DNA of 64,000 nt, taken from positions 1,364,001 through 1,428,000 of the forward strand of contig NZ_JALPRP010000001.1 in NCBI RefSeq assembly GCF_023195915.1. Reading direction: 5' to 3'. Below the pieces are notes generated by a model. It was not told the DNA's origin and did not search any database. It worked only from the letters and a program-made list of their open reading frames with translations. Shown one piece after another: positions 45,266-53,222 of the stretch; the first letter of the stretch is position 1; each line of letters opens with the position of its first letter. A program made the translations under genes and the position numbers. Source of the stretch: Methanoculleus sp. 7T. Its GTDB lineage: Archaea; Halobacteriota; Methanomicrobia; Methanomicrobiales; Methanoculleaceae.

Positions 45266-45287
45266 AACCCGGCTTCTTAGCCGGGTT
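45266..45287 (+). terminator. 8-bp hairpin after the TIR/SLOG operon
   Basis: AACCCGGC and GCCGGGTT pair perfectly around TTCTTA. It lies about 150 bases after the SLOG gene stop and just outside the 3' end of the converging transglutaminase-like gene, so it could end both transcripts. A T-rich tract typical of archaeal terminators (ATTTTTATG, TTTTGTG) lies upstream at about 45209-45238. Confidence 0.45.
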
Positions 45288-45297
45288 GCTAGCCCGA

Positions 45298-46329
45298 TTA
45301 CATAAACTTTATCCATCGTCCATTCGGATAAATCGCGACAGTTTCGCCATCGTTCTTGTAATACGGCCCTCCCGGATGTTTGGCCTGCCAGTCTAGGTTA
45401 AGCCAGTGCCGCGTCTGCCCACCTTCGTTGGAGGTCCGGTATGCGATACTCCTACACTTATACCGTTGACAGATATACTTCGCGGCGCTGTCAACGTTAC
45501 TCTTGTCTGGGCCAAGGTAGACCTCTGCGTAGGCATGCCCCGCTCCATCAGTATTCGATGCTAGGATAATCCGGGAAGATCCCCCTATTGCCATCATCGT
45601 GGAAGCCACAAGGATTGCAAAATCGTCGCAGTCCCCTTTCACTCCCAGCTTGACAGTCCTGCTTGCAGGAGAGTAGTAATTGGATCCTTTTGGGTCGTTT
45701 ACATAGGTCCACTGCTTGTAGATTTTATCCCATATATCACATATCTGCGCAATATTGTACTTTCCACCATGCTCTCTGTCAATCAGACTCAGGGCGTAAT
45801 CCCGGGTGGTGGGGTTCGTGTAATCCATTGCTTCGACGACTTTCGAAGCTTGGGTATCCCAGGGTGATGGAACAGGGGTGCGGATAGGTCTTGGTGTTAC
45901 CAGCTGAGTCGGTTTCTGGATAGGCGCAGAGGTGGATTTCGGGATCGCTGTCCCCACTGCGACTACAGATGAAGGAGCAGAGGCTTCCGCCCTACTGATC
46001 GCATCGTCGGCATGGTCAAGCACCTTCATAACTTTCAGCCCGGCCCCTACAACGAAGAGGATGATGAGCCCGGTCACAAGGATAGATCCCCATCTCCCTG
46101 ACCGCGGTGGCGGTTCATACTGCGGATAATTCGGCGCCTCCTCCTCTTCATCGTCTACAGTTTCCGCCGGGTCACCTACGATGGAGTCGTTCAGCTCGTA
46201 CCACTGATCTTCAAGCCAAATATATTCCTGTCCGTCCACCACGCAGTGCGTAGCGTCTTCGAGGTCGTACCATTCCCCGTTAATGCAGATCGTCTCATAC
46301 GATACCACAAAGGGTTCTTTGTTGAACAT
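45298..46329 (-). CDS. Membrane-anchored transglutaminase-like protein
   Basis: The 343-residue protein has an N-terminal region with a repeated WY motif (CINGEWYDLEDATH, then GQEYIWLEDQWYELND). An acidic segment, one membrane helix (about 81-102), a Pro/Thr-rich linker and a transglutaminase-like domain follow. The domain keeps Cys234 in GVKGDCDDFAIL and His265 in GAGHAYAEVY, with an Asp in HWLNLDW completing a triad. The order suggests an N-terminus inside the cell and a catalytic domain outside. Such archaeal proteins may process or cross-link surface proteins. The promoter is a TATA box at 46359-46366. It converges on the defence-like operon; whether it belongs to it is unknown. Confidence 0.82.
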   Translation of the reverse strand: MFNKEPFVVSYETICINGEWYDLEDATHCVVDGQEYIWLEDQWYELNDSIVGDPAETVDDEEEEAPNYPQYEPPPRSGRWGSILVTGLIILFVVGAGLKVMKVLDHADDAISRAEASAPSSVVAVGTAIPKSTSAPIQKPTQLVTPRPIRTPVPSPWDTQASKVVEAMDYTNPTTRDYALSLIDREHGGKYNIAQICDIWDKIYKQWTYVNDPKGSNYYSPASRTVKLGVKGDCDDFAILVASTMMAIGGSSRIILASNTDGAGHAYAEVYLGPDKSNVDSAAKYICQRYKCRSIAYRTSNEGGQTRHWLNLDWQAKHPGGPYYKNDGETVAIYPNGRWIKFM

Positions 46330-46358
46330 ACTCGCTCTAACTGGGAATCAGAGCGCAT

Positions 46359-46366
46359 CTATATAA
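46359..46366 (-). promoter_or_regulatory. TATA box of the transglutaminase-like gene
   Basis: On the minus strand TTATATAG lies about 30-37 bases before ATG 46329 and predicts a nearly leaderless message. The 46330-46706 gap otherwise holds only the palindrome at 46470 and a weak repeat at 46435-46453. Confidence 0.6.
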
Positions 46367-46469
46367 CCGTTTACATTTAAACGCGGTCACCTGTTAACCA
46401 TCTTTGAAAAACCTTGTTACCACCTCTTTACGACCCCTAACACCGAGAGTTAGGATGCCCGAAAGTGTG

Positions 46470-46491
46470 CGCACATGTGGGCACATGTGCG
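46470..46491. repeat. Perfect 22-base palindrome, candidate operator
   Basis: CGCACATGTG and CACATGTGCG form perfect 10-base arms around a 2-base spacer. It lies about 105 bases upstream of the transglutaminase-like TATA box and about 215 bases from the tRNA-Val gene. A dimeric regulator site is the simplest reading, but the distance from the promoter and the lack of a nearby regulator keep this open. A smaller inverted repeat (CCTAAC/GTTAGG) is at 46435-46453. Confidence 0.5.
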
Positions 46492-46706
46492 GACAGGGGA
46501 AAAAACATGGAAATGAGAGAGAACGCGAGAACAAACGCTATCCATCAAATCCGGAAACCGCTCAAGGACACTATCGACCCAGAGAACCACGAGTATTTGA
46601 AATAAATCAGCGTTAATGCGTCTCGATTGGTCGATAAAGCGATATTTGAACCCTTAATGGAAATGCCCAGGATCTGGCCTTAATTTCGCAAAAGGAGGAA
46701 GATTTA

Positions 46707-46780
46707 TGGGCTCGTCGAGATTCGAACTCGAGACCTCCGCCGTGTGAAGGCGACGTCATAACCAGCTAGACCACGAGCCC
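46707..46780 (-). tRNA. tRNA-Val (anticodon CAC)
   Basis: On the minus strand the acceptor stem pairs GGGCTCG at the 5' end with CGAGCCC, followed by discriminator A. The D-arm has TGGTCTAGCTGGTTA. The anticodon loop TTCACAC gives CAC, and the T-arm contains GAGTTCGAATCTC. All four arms pair well. CCA is not encoded. It is adjacent, with two bases between, to tRNA-Gly, and both are probably one transcript. Confidence 0.95.
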
Positions 46781-46782
46781 CA

Positions 46783-46853
46783 TGCATCGACCGGGAATTG
46801 AACCCGGGCTATTGGCTTGGAAGGCCAAAGTCATACCACTAGACCATCGATGC
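46783..46853 (-). tRNA. tRNA-Gly (anticodon TCC)
   Basis: On the minus strand the acceptor stem pairs GCATCGA with TCGATGC, followed by A. The D-arm is TGGTCTAGTGGTATGA, the anticodon loop CTTCCAA gives TCC, and the T-arm is CGGGTTCAATTCCCG. The gene reads Gly in GGA/GGG codons. It lies upstream of tRNA-Val in the same direction, with two bases between. CCA is not encoded. Confidence 0.95.
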
Positions 46854-46928
46854 GAGTGAAATGATATGCTTACATATGTTAACCGTGCTGGATATTAAAT
46901 ATTGGGTGGTAGGGGGTCGCGGTTGGGT

Positions 46929-47810
46929 TCAGTAACCTCTCCGCTGTGCCTCCAGGTCCTCAAGAGCGGCCACCCGCTTCTCAAGCGACGGGTGCGTGGA
47001 GATGAGTTCCATCAGGGTGTTCCCGGAGATGGCCGGGATGATGAAGAAGGCGTTTGCGCCCTCCACTTCCTGTTTCTTCTCGGCCGGGATGTAATCCATC
47101 CGCCCGCTGATCTTTGTAAGCGCCGATATCAGCGCCCTCGGGTTATCAGTCAGGATGGCGCTGCCCCGGTCCGCGGCGAACTCCCGGTAGCGGGAGAGCG
47201 CACGGGTGAGCAGAGTGCTCACGATCCAGACGACGATCGAGGCGATATAGACGAGGATCAGTGCGCCCATGTTGTTGTCGCGGCTGTCGAAGAGCCCGAT
47301 GAAGATCCAGTTGCGCATGATCAGGAAGGCGAGCATCGATATGAAACTCGCCATCGTCAGGGTCAGCATATCCCGGTTCTTCACATGCGATATCTCGTGG
47401 GCGATCACCGCCTCCAGTTCCTCGGGCGTAAGCATCCGCATGATCGAGTCGGTCACCGCCACGACGGCGTGGCTCGGGCCTCTCCCGGTCGCAAACGCGT
47501 TCGGCACCGGGGACGGCATGACCCCGACCGCCGGCTTCGGGAGGCCGGCTCTGGCGGCAAGGCGCTCGATCATCCGGTGCAACTCCGGATACTCATCCTC
47601 TTCAACGATACGGGTGCCGGTACTCCAGAGCACCAGTTTATCGGAGAAGAAATACTGGAGGAACGCCATCGCGGCAGCGGCAAAGAGGAGGAACCCGAAA
47701 CTGAATCCGAGCGCCGCGAGGATGCCCAGAAAGATCAGGTAGACTATGAGGAGCAGAAACGATGTCAGCAGCATCCTCATCGTGAGACCGAAGTCGCGCG
47801 TCCACTTCAT
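46929..47810 (-). CDS. htpX: HtpX-like membrane zinc metalloprotease (M48B)
   Basis: The 293-residue protein has two N-terminal membrane helices (about 10-55), a zinc site in VIAHEISHVKNRD with the third ligand Glu in RYREFAADRGSA, and two more helices between. YPELHRMIERLAARAGLPKP and NAFATGRGP are family positions. HtpX degrades misfolded membrane proteins. TATGTATTAA at about 47840 (minus strand) may be its TATA box; no ribosome site is seen. It diverges from thi4. Confidence 0.92.
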   Translation of the reverse strand: MKWTRDFGLTMRMLLTSFLLLIVYLIFLGILAALGFSFGFLLFAAAAMAFLQYFFSDKLVLWSTGTRIVEEDEYPELHRMIERLAARAGLPKPAVGVMPSPVPNAFATGRGPSHAVVAVTDSIMRMLTPEELEAVIAHEISHVKNRDMLTLTMASFISMLAFLIMRNWIFIGLFDSRDNNMGALILVYIASIVVWIVSTLLTRALSRYREFAADRGSAILTDNPRALISALTKISGRMDYIPAEKKQEVEGANAFFIIPAISGNTLMELISTHPSLEKRVAALEDLEAQRRGY

Positions 47811-47950
47811 GATAGAGTTGTATTGGGGCGGATCCCCCTTAATACATATGCCGGTTTTCCCGGGGTGGGCACTCCTGAACCGGATTCCTGCGTATCCCGC
47901 ACCCCGGAGGAGTGTCCTTATGCGACCGGGGCGATATACCTAGGGATCAG

Positions 47951-48715
47951 ATGACACTCAACGAAGTGACCATCAGCAGGGCTATTCTTGAGGAACAGCA
48001 CCGAGCGCTCATCGACTTCCTTGAGATGGACGTCGCCGTCATCGGCGGCGGCCCATCGGGGCTCGCCTGCGCCGCGCTCCTCGGCGAGAGGGGTGTTTCG
48101 TGCGCACTTATCGAGAAGAAACTCAGCATCGGCGGCGGCATGTGGGGCGGCGGGATGATGTTTCCCCGGATCGTCGTCCAGGAAGAAGCACGGCGGCTCC
48201 TCGACCGGTTCGGGATCGCCTACCGGGAGTTCGAGCCCGGCTACTACGTCGCAAAATCGGTTGAAGCGGTCTCCAAGCTCACCGCAGCGGCCTGTGACGC
48301 CGGTGTCGAGTTCTTCAACCTCACCACCGTCGAGGACGTCATGATCAAGGGCGACGGCAGGGTCGGCGGCCTCGTCATCAACTGGACGCCGGTCGATATG
48401 GCAGGACTGCACGTAGACCCGCTCACCGTGGCCTGCACCTGCACCGTCGATGCGACCGGCCACGACGCCATGATCGCAAGGATGGTCGAGCGGAAGGGCG
48501 GCAGACTCCAGGTGAAGGGCGAGAGTTTCATGTGGGCCGAGCGTGCCGAGTCCCGGATTCTCGACCACACAAAAGAAGTCTTCCCCGGCCTCTTCGTCAC
48601 CGGGATGGCGGCAAACGCCGTCGCCGGAGAGTGCCGCATGGGGCCGATCTTCGGCGGGATGCTCCTCTCCGGAGAGCGGGCGGCGGAACTGGTCGCAGAG
48701 CGGCTGGGCCGATAA
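47951..48715 (+). CDS. thi4: Sulfide-dependent thiazole synthase (archaeal Thi4)
   Basis: Thi4 makes the ADP-thiazole precursor of thiamine from NAD, glycine and sulfide. The 254-residue protein has a dinucleotide fold, VIGGGPSGLACAALL, then IGGGMWGGGMMFPR and TVDATGHDAM. The yeast enzyme sacrifices a Cys in SCMDP; here the matching segment is GLHVDP, with His, as in archaeal enzymes that use free sulfide many times. ATG 47951 has TAGGGATC nearby and is preferred to a longer frame. In older annotation this family was called ribose-1,5-bisphosphate isomerase. It precedes a DUF1917 gene by 43 bases. Confidence 0.92.
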   Translation: MTLNEVTISRAILEEQHRALIDFLEMDVAVIGGGPSGLACAALLGERGVSCALIEKKLSIGGGMWGGGMMFPRIVVQEEARRLLDRFGIAYREFEPGYYVAKSVEAVSKLTAAACDAGVEFFNLTTVEDVMIKGDGRVGGLVINWTPVDMAGLHVDPLTVACTCTVDATGHDAMIARMVERKGGRLQVKGESFMWAERAESRILDHTKEVFPGLFVTGMAANAVAGECRMGPIFGGMLLSGERAAELVAERLGR

Positions 48716-48758
48716 CACTTCAGAATCATTTTTACTCTCCCGACAGTTACCAATAGGT

Positions 48759-49409
48759 ATGGAAGAGATCGATCTGGAGTCCCTGGCCGAGATCGCATAC
48801 GGGATCTTTGAGATCTTCCTCAACCGCGAACTCCGTGCAAAAGGCCAGTACTTGTTCGAACTCGTCGAGCAGGGAACCGATTTTGAAGCCGACGTCGTTG
48901 AGATCTTCGAGCGGTTCAAAGAGGACTACCCGGACCTCGCCGAGGCGCTTCTTGTGCGGTTCGGTGGGATCGGCGGGATATATACATCGATCAAGGCCGA
49001 CGAAGGCGTTCTGCCCTCAAAGACGACCCGCATGTACTGGATCGTTCAGGATGCGCCCGGGCCTTCGGGCCGTGGCCTCGACGATGAGCAGGTAGGAAAA
49101 TGGCTCATCTTCGTTCCCGCGGACGAGGTGGACGAAGCGTGGAGGAAGGTCCGTGACGAGACGGCGAGAGGAATGCTTGGGATATCCGCAAAAGTCAGCA
49201 CCGCCAAACCGAACCCGGACTCACGCGACGAGCGGGCGGTCATCTACGTCTACACCCGGGACTGGGCCGACGAGGCCGACGTGATGCGGGTCCGCGAGCG
49301 GCTCCGCGATCTCGGCTTTACCGAGCGGATCGGCTACAAACGGAATATCGAGACGTACCGCGGCGAGTACAGCGAAGAAGGCAGAAAGGTCACTTATTAC
49401 AGCGCCTGA
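48759..49409 (+). CDS. DUF1917 (BLES03-like) family protein
   Basis: This 216-residue protein has a variable helical N-terminus of about 85 residues and then the conserved domain: TTRMYWIVQDAPG, VGKWLIFVPADEVDEAW, ISAKVSTAKPNP, AVIYVYTRDW and GYKRNIETYRGEYS. The eukaryotic BLES03 structure has an eIF4E-like fold, but the archaeal function is not known. It follows thi4 closely and may share its transcript; a thiamine link is unproven. ATG 48759 is chosen because the frame before it lies within thi4. Confidence 0.8.
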   Translation: MEEIDLESLAEIAYGIFEIFLNRELRAKGQYLFELVEQGTDFEADVVEIFERFKEDYPDLAEALLVRFGGIGGIYTSIKADEGVLPSKTTRMYWIVQDAPGPSGRGLDDEQVGKWLIFVPADEVDEAWRKVRDETARGMLGISAKVSTAKPNPDSRDERAVIYVYTRDWADEADVMRVRERLRDLGFTERIGYKRNIETYRGEYSEEGRKVTYYSA

Positions 49410-49544
49410 TGGGAGACCCTAAGCAGTTCTCCCCTACTCTACCGCCACAACAACATCCAAAAAAGAGTATACCCGGCCCCCGATCCCGCCGCGATCGGGA
49501 GCCTGCACCCTGATATCACACCGCGCGCGAGCGCTCCGGCGACG

Positions 49545-49691
49545 TTACGCCTTCCGTTCCTTGGACTTGGGCCGGAGTTCTTCCGAGCCGCACTTGCGGC
49601 AGCGGGTTGCGCGGATTGCGTTGCGGGCGTTGCATTTCATACAGACCTTTACGTTGAGCAGACGTGCTTCAGCTTCGGGAAATCTTGCCAT
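49545..49691 (-). CDS. rpl40e: Ribosomal protein L40e
   Basis: The 48-residue protein is a small zinc-ribbon with Cys17, Cys20, Cys31 and Cys34 ([19 protein letters not shown]) and a basic end, as in archaeal L40e of the large ribosomal subunit. Length and spacing match. It is the last gene of the minus-strand information-processing operon, 28 bases after the XTP pyrophosphatase gene. Confidence 0.95.
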   Translation of the reverse strand: MARFPEAEARLLNVKVCMKCNARNAIRATRCRKCGSEELRPKSKERKA

Positions 49692-49719
49692 GTTGAAAAC
49701 ACCACTTGTCAGATAGGTA

Positions 49720-50310
49720 CTATTCGTTCTTGGTAATATTAACAGTTCTGTCGGAAGGAGCGCCCCCTCTGCGCTCCTGCGTGATCCATGCACGGAACGC
49801 CTCGAGCGCCCGCGCCCGGTGCGAGATCCGGCTCTTCTCGGCGAGCGGCATCTCGGCGAGTGTGCGCCCCTCGTAGGCGAAGATCGGGTCGTAGCCGAAC
49901 CCGCCCGACCCCCGGGGCGCGACGATCGTCCCGGGCAGGACTCCCCGGAAGATCCGGATCCCGTCTTCTCGGGCAAACGCGACCGCGGTCTCGAAGTGGG
50001 CGCTCCGGTCCTCCACGCCCTCCATGAGTTTTAAGACCCCGGCGTTCCCGATGGTATCCTGAACGTAGGCGGCGTACGGGCCCGGGAACCCCCCGAGGGC
50101 GTCGATGAAGAGGCCGGTGTCGTCGACGATCAGCGGGCGGGCGAGCGCCTCGTAGGCATACGCCGCCTTTCCCCGGGCAATCTCCCCGACGTCGGCGTGG
50201 CGGAACTCCGGGCATTCCAGCGGGACATGTTCGACCTCGAGCACCCCCGTGAAGTATGCGGCCACCTCCCGCGCCTTGTTGGCGTTGCTCGTCACTACCG
50301 CAAGCCTCAC
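49720..50310 (-). CDS. XTP/dITP diphosphatase (RdgB/HAM1 family)
   Basis: This enzyme hydrolyses non-canonical purine triphosphates such as XTP and dITP. The 196-residue protein has [15 protein letters not shown] (N-terminal substrate loop), [19 protein letters not shown] and [21 protein letters not shown], all typical. Length is normal. Its ATG overlaps the stop of the Kae1-Bud32 gene by four bases. The C-terminal 15 residues are specific to this lineage. Confidence 0.93.
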   Translation of the reverse strand: MRLAVVTSNANKAREVAAYFTGVLEVEHVPLECPEFRHADVGEIARGKAAYAYEALARPLIVDDTGLFIDALGGFPGPYAAYVQDTIGNAGVLKLMEGVEDRSAHFETAVAFAREDGIRIFRGVLPGTIVAPRGSGGFGYDPIFAYEGRTLAEMPLAEKSRISHRARALEAFRAWITQERRGGAPSDRTVNITKNE

Positions 50311-51890
50311 AGGTAGCGCCCCCGCAGTTCCACCTCGTGTTCGCGGGAGAGGACCTCGTCCGCTCCGGAAAACGCCTCCGCGTATCCCTTCAGGAAGGCC
50401 CCTTTCAACTCCTCAAAGTTCTCGGTGGTGCTCTCGAGCGTCTGGAAGAAGACGTGGAGGTCGACCCCCCGCGCCTCAACCTCCGACGACGTGGACGCAA
50501 GCCCGAAGTCGATCAGGACGCACTGGCCGTCGCGGACGATCATGTTGCTCGTCGTCAGGTCGCCGTGGACGATCCCGGTCCCGTGCAGACTTCCGACCGC
50601 CTCGCCCGCAAGACGGATGTTCTCCGGTGTCGGGACGTACTTCAGCACCTCGCCTGCGACCCGCTCCATGACGATCGTATCGGCCGTGATGTCCCGGATC
50701 ACCGGGGTCGGGACGCCGGCCCGGCGTGCCGTCGCGATCAGGCGCGCCTCCGCACGGGTCCGCTCCGTGATCAGCCGCCGGTCGAGCGCAGGGTTCCGGT
50801 AGCGCTTGCTTGTCCGGCGCTTGACCACGGCGTCCTCATGGATCTCCACGACCGCCTCCGCACCCCGGGCGACGCCCCCTTCGTGCGGCCCGACGGCGAA
50901 GATCTCGCCGGGTTCGGCCCGCCAGGTAACCTCTACCTCATCCGCCCGGTAGCCGGGCCGGATCTGCGACTCTTCGAGGGGGAGCGTGACCCCGTGTTCC
51001 AGCATGACCTTCCCGGTATAGGCGATCATCGCGCCGTTGTCGCCGAGGAACGTCCGTTCCGGGACGGCGAACGCCGCTCCCCGGTCCTCGCACATCACCC
51101 GAAGCATCTCCTGCAGTCGCCCGTTCGCACCGACCCCGCCGACCAGCAGCACCTCGTCTTTGCCGGCATGCGCGAGCGCCCGCTCGGTCACCTCGACGCA
51201 CATCGCAAACGCGGTCTCCTGCAGGCCGTTGCAGACATCCTCGAGGGGCGCCGTGCTCTCCTGAGCGGCGCTGACGAGCCCGGAGAAGGCGAGATCCATT
51301 CCCTTCACCGTATACGGGAACTCGATGTAGTTCCCCTGCTTGGCGAGTTTCTCGATGATCGGGCCGCCGGGGTGCGGGAGGTCGTGGCTCCGGGCGAACT
51401 TGTCGAGCGCGTTCCCAAGCCCGATATCCAGCGTCTCCCCAAAGATCCGGTAGCGGCCGTTTAAGTAGCCAAGCACCTGTGTGTTGGCGCCGCTCGCGTA
51501 GAGGACGATTGGGTCGGAGAAACCGGTCGCCCACCTGCCGATCTCGACATGCGCCACACAGTGGTTGACACCGACGAGCGGCACGTCGAGCGCGATCGCA
51601 AGCGCTCGTGCAGCGGTCGCCACCGTCCGGAGGGAAGGGCCGAGACCGGGCCCCTGAGAGAAGGCAACCGCCCGGATCCGTTCCGGCTCCGTGAGCACCC
51701 GGGAGACGACTTCCTTCATCATCGACGCGTGGTGCTGCGCGGCCTCACGGGGGTGGATCCCCCCTTTTGGGGGAACGTAGGGCGATGAGTGGAGGGCGAC
51801 CAGGTCCTCTCCGAAGAGAGCGGCGCTGAGGTTCCATGCCGTCCCCTCAAGCCCCAGCACCAGCCCGTCCTCAGGTATCATATCCGACAT
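50307..51890 (-). CDS. Kae1-Bud32 fusion for tRNA t6A synthesis
   Basis: Kae1 transfers threonylcarbamoyl to adenosine 37 of ANN-decoding tRNAs, and Bud32 is the KEOPS kinase/ATPase. Residues 1-325 are Kae1, with metal-binding HCVAHVEIGR and NGYxxx-like GVGANGRLQE. Residues from about 335 are Bud32, with IVHGDLTTSNMIV as catalytic loop and LIDFGLAS as metal site. The fusion is normal for many methanogens. I chose ATG 51890 (527 residues); ATG 51881 is also possible, and neither has a ribosome site. The order after S27ae matches other archaea. Confidence 0.95.
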   Translation of the reverse strand: MSDMIPEDGLVLGLEGTAWNLSAALFGEDLVALHSSPYVPPKGGIHPREAAQHHASMMKEVVSRVLTEPERIRAVAFSQGPGLGPSLRTVATAARALAIALDVPLVGVNHCVAHVEIGRWATGFSDPIVLYASGANTQVLGYLNGRYRIFGETLDIGLGNALDKFARSHDLPHPGGPIIEKLAKQGNYIEFPYTVKGMDLAFSGLVSAAQESTAPLEDVCNGLQETAFAMCVEVTERALAHAGKDEVLLVGGVGANGRLQEMLRVMCEDRGAAFAVPERTFLGDNGAMIAYTGKVMLEHGVTLPLEESQIRPGYRADEVEVTWRAEPGEIFAVGPHEGGVARGAEAVVEIHEDAVVKRRTSKRYRNPALDRRLITERTRAEARLIATARRAGVPTPVIRDITADTIVMERVAGEVLKYVPTPENIRLAGEAVGSLHGTGIVHGDLTTSNMIVRDGQCVLIDFGLASTSSEVEARGVDLHVFFQTLESTTENFEELKGAFLKGYAEAFSGADEVLSREHEVELRGRYL

Positions 51891-52007
51891 AAAACAGGTA
51901 TCGCTCCATAGGAAAAACCCGTCTACGGTCACGGCCTGCAGGTGGGAGCAGGTGAAATGCGGCCGTGACCGTGGCGGTATTTTAGTATCAGAAGGTGAAG
52001 AACCTAC

Positions 52008-52163
52008 TTACTTCCGGAACTCGGTGTAGCCGCACTTGCCGCAGGCCACCCGGTCCTTGTGCTCGGCCATCAGCACGCCGGGGCCGCACCGGGGGCAGTG
52101 CCGTTTCTGCAGGACTACCTTGTCGCCCTTGACTTCGTAGCACTCATGTCTCTTGACTGCCAT
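52008..52163 (-). CDS. rps27ae: Ribosomal protein S27ae
   Basis: The 51-residue protein is too short for most gene callers. It has zinc ligands Cys23, Cys26, Cys41 and Cys44 (HCPRCG and ACGKCG) after a basic, aromatic start [11 protein letters not shown]. This matches archaeal S27ae of the small subunit. It begins three bases after the S24e stop, in the conserved archaeal order S24e-S27ae-Kae1. Confidence 0.95.
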   Translation of the reverse strand: MAVKRHECYEVKGDKVVLQKRHCPRCGPGVLMAEHKDRVACGKCGYTEFRK

Positions 52164-52166
52164 GTC

Positions 52167-52460
52167 TTACTCCTCGCTCTCGGCCTTCGGCTCGCCGCGC
52201 TTGAGCAGGTATCCCCGCTCGGTCGACTTCTTGCTCTCCTCGTCGTCGTAGATCCGGGCATGGCCGGTGACTTCCATCTTCCCGAACCGGGTCTTCAGCG
52301 AGTCCAGCACGAGGAGGCTCTCGTTCTTATTCAGCATCGCGGCGAGTTTCTCCTGGATGCTCTTCCGCGAGGGTGTCGGACCGTCAAAGGTGAGGGTAAA
52401 CGCAAGCTCCCTCCGGTTCAGCACCTCGTTCCTCATATCACGGGTAATTTCGAACTCCAT
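52167..52460 (-). CDS. rps24e: Ribosomal protein S24e
   Basis: The 97-residue protein has MEFEITRDMRNEVLNRRE at the start and then TFDGPTPSRKSIQEKLAAML and GHARIYDDEES, matching archaeal S24e. The chosen ATG has AGGGAT four bases upstream and begins the conserved part; the frame runs upstream without likeness. It lies after the DUF359 gene and before S27ae in the same operon. Confidence 0.95.
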   Translation of the reverse strand: MEFEITRDMRNEVLNRRELAFTLTFDGPTPSRKSIQEKLAAMLNKNESLLVLDSLKTRFGKMEVTGHARIYDDEESKKSTERGYLLKRGEPKAESEE

Positions 52461-52536
52461 CGATATCCCTAAAATGTTGTTGGCAGATTTATTTAAACTC
52501 TGGTATGACGCGTCGACGCCGGTCCTGTCGCGGCGT

Positions 52537-53022
52537 TCATTCGCGCACAAACACCTTCAGAATAGACTCCGCCTCCCGCTTCGCCGACGCATCGACGATC
52601 CGGAGGACCACTCCCTCGCCGGGCTGGCCGTAGAGGACGGCGGCCCCGTCCGGCGCGGCGAGGACGAGCGGAATGACCGCAAGATCCTCCTCGCCGTCGA
52701 CGAAGATCACCCCGGGCGGATCCCGGACCGCCCTCTCGATCGCATCCACGAGTTCGTCGGTGATCGTACCGGCGGGGTTTTTCGCCGTCATCCTTCTCGC
52801 CTTGAGCAGGGGTGACCGGGTGCAGGGCGTGCGCATCGTGTAGCCGTCGATGATGGCGATATCGGGGACGATCCCCGCATCAAGGAGGTTGTGGGTCACC
52901 ACATCGCCGACGGCGTAGACCGCCCGGCCTTCGAGCCGGGGGAGGAGTTCCTCAATACCCCGGTAGAGGGTGCCGAACGGTTTCTTGAAGAGATCCCGCT
53001 GCGCCTCGGGAAGTCGGAGCAT
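52537..53022 (-). CDS. GTP-dependent dephospho-CoA kinase (DUF359)
   Basis: The family member from archaea phosphorylates dephospho-CoA with GTP, the last step of CoA synthesis. The 161-residue protein shows GDVVTHNLLDAGIVPDIAIID, KNPAGTITDELVDAI and VDGEEDLAVIPLVLAAPDG, all family-specific. ATG 53022 overlaps the Spt4 stop (TGATG). Its place between Spt4 and S24e is widely conserved in archaea. Confidence 0.92.
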   Translation of the reverse strand: MLRLPEAQRDLFKKPFGTLYRGIEELLPRLEGRAVYAVGDVVTHNLLDAGIVPDIAIIDGYTMRTPCTRSPLLKARRMTAKNPAGTITDELVDAIERAVRDPPGVIFVDGEEDLAVIPLVLAAPDGAAVLYGQPGEGVVLRIVDASAKREAESILKVFVRE

Positions 53023-53222
53023 CAGCGGACCTTCAGTGCGTATCGGCCGGGCAGGGTGATGTTCATCTTCTTTGCGATCTCCGAATGCTCCGGATCGATG
53101 ATCACGAGGTAGCCCGCCCAGTCTTCGCTCAGGTTGGCCGTGCCGCAGATGACGCAGGTCTCTCCTTCGACGACCCGGTGGCACTCGCGGCAGACCCGGA
53201 CAACCTTCTTACGTACGACCAT
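53022..53222 (-). CDS. spt4: Transcription elongation factor Spt4 (RpoE'')
   Basis: The 66-residue zinc-ribbon protein has Cys11, Cys14, Cys23 and Cys26 (CRECHRVVEGETCVICG) and the segment WAGYLVIIDPEHSEIAKKM typical of Spt4. With Spt5 it clamps RNA polymerase during elongation. Its start overlaps the Rpo7 stop (TAATG), and its stop overlaps the kinase start, so all three are translated in series. Confidence 0.95.
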   Translation of the reverse strand: MVVRKKVVRVCRECHRVVEGETCVICGTANLSEDWAGYLVIIDPEHSEIAKKMNITLPGRYALKVR

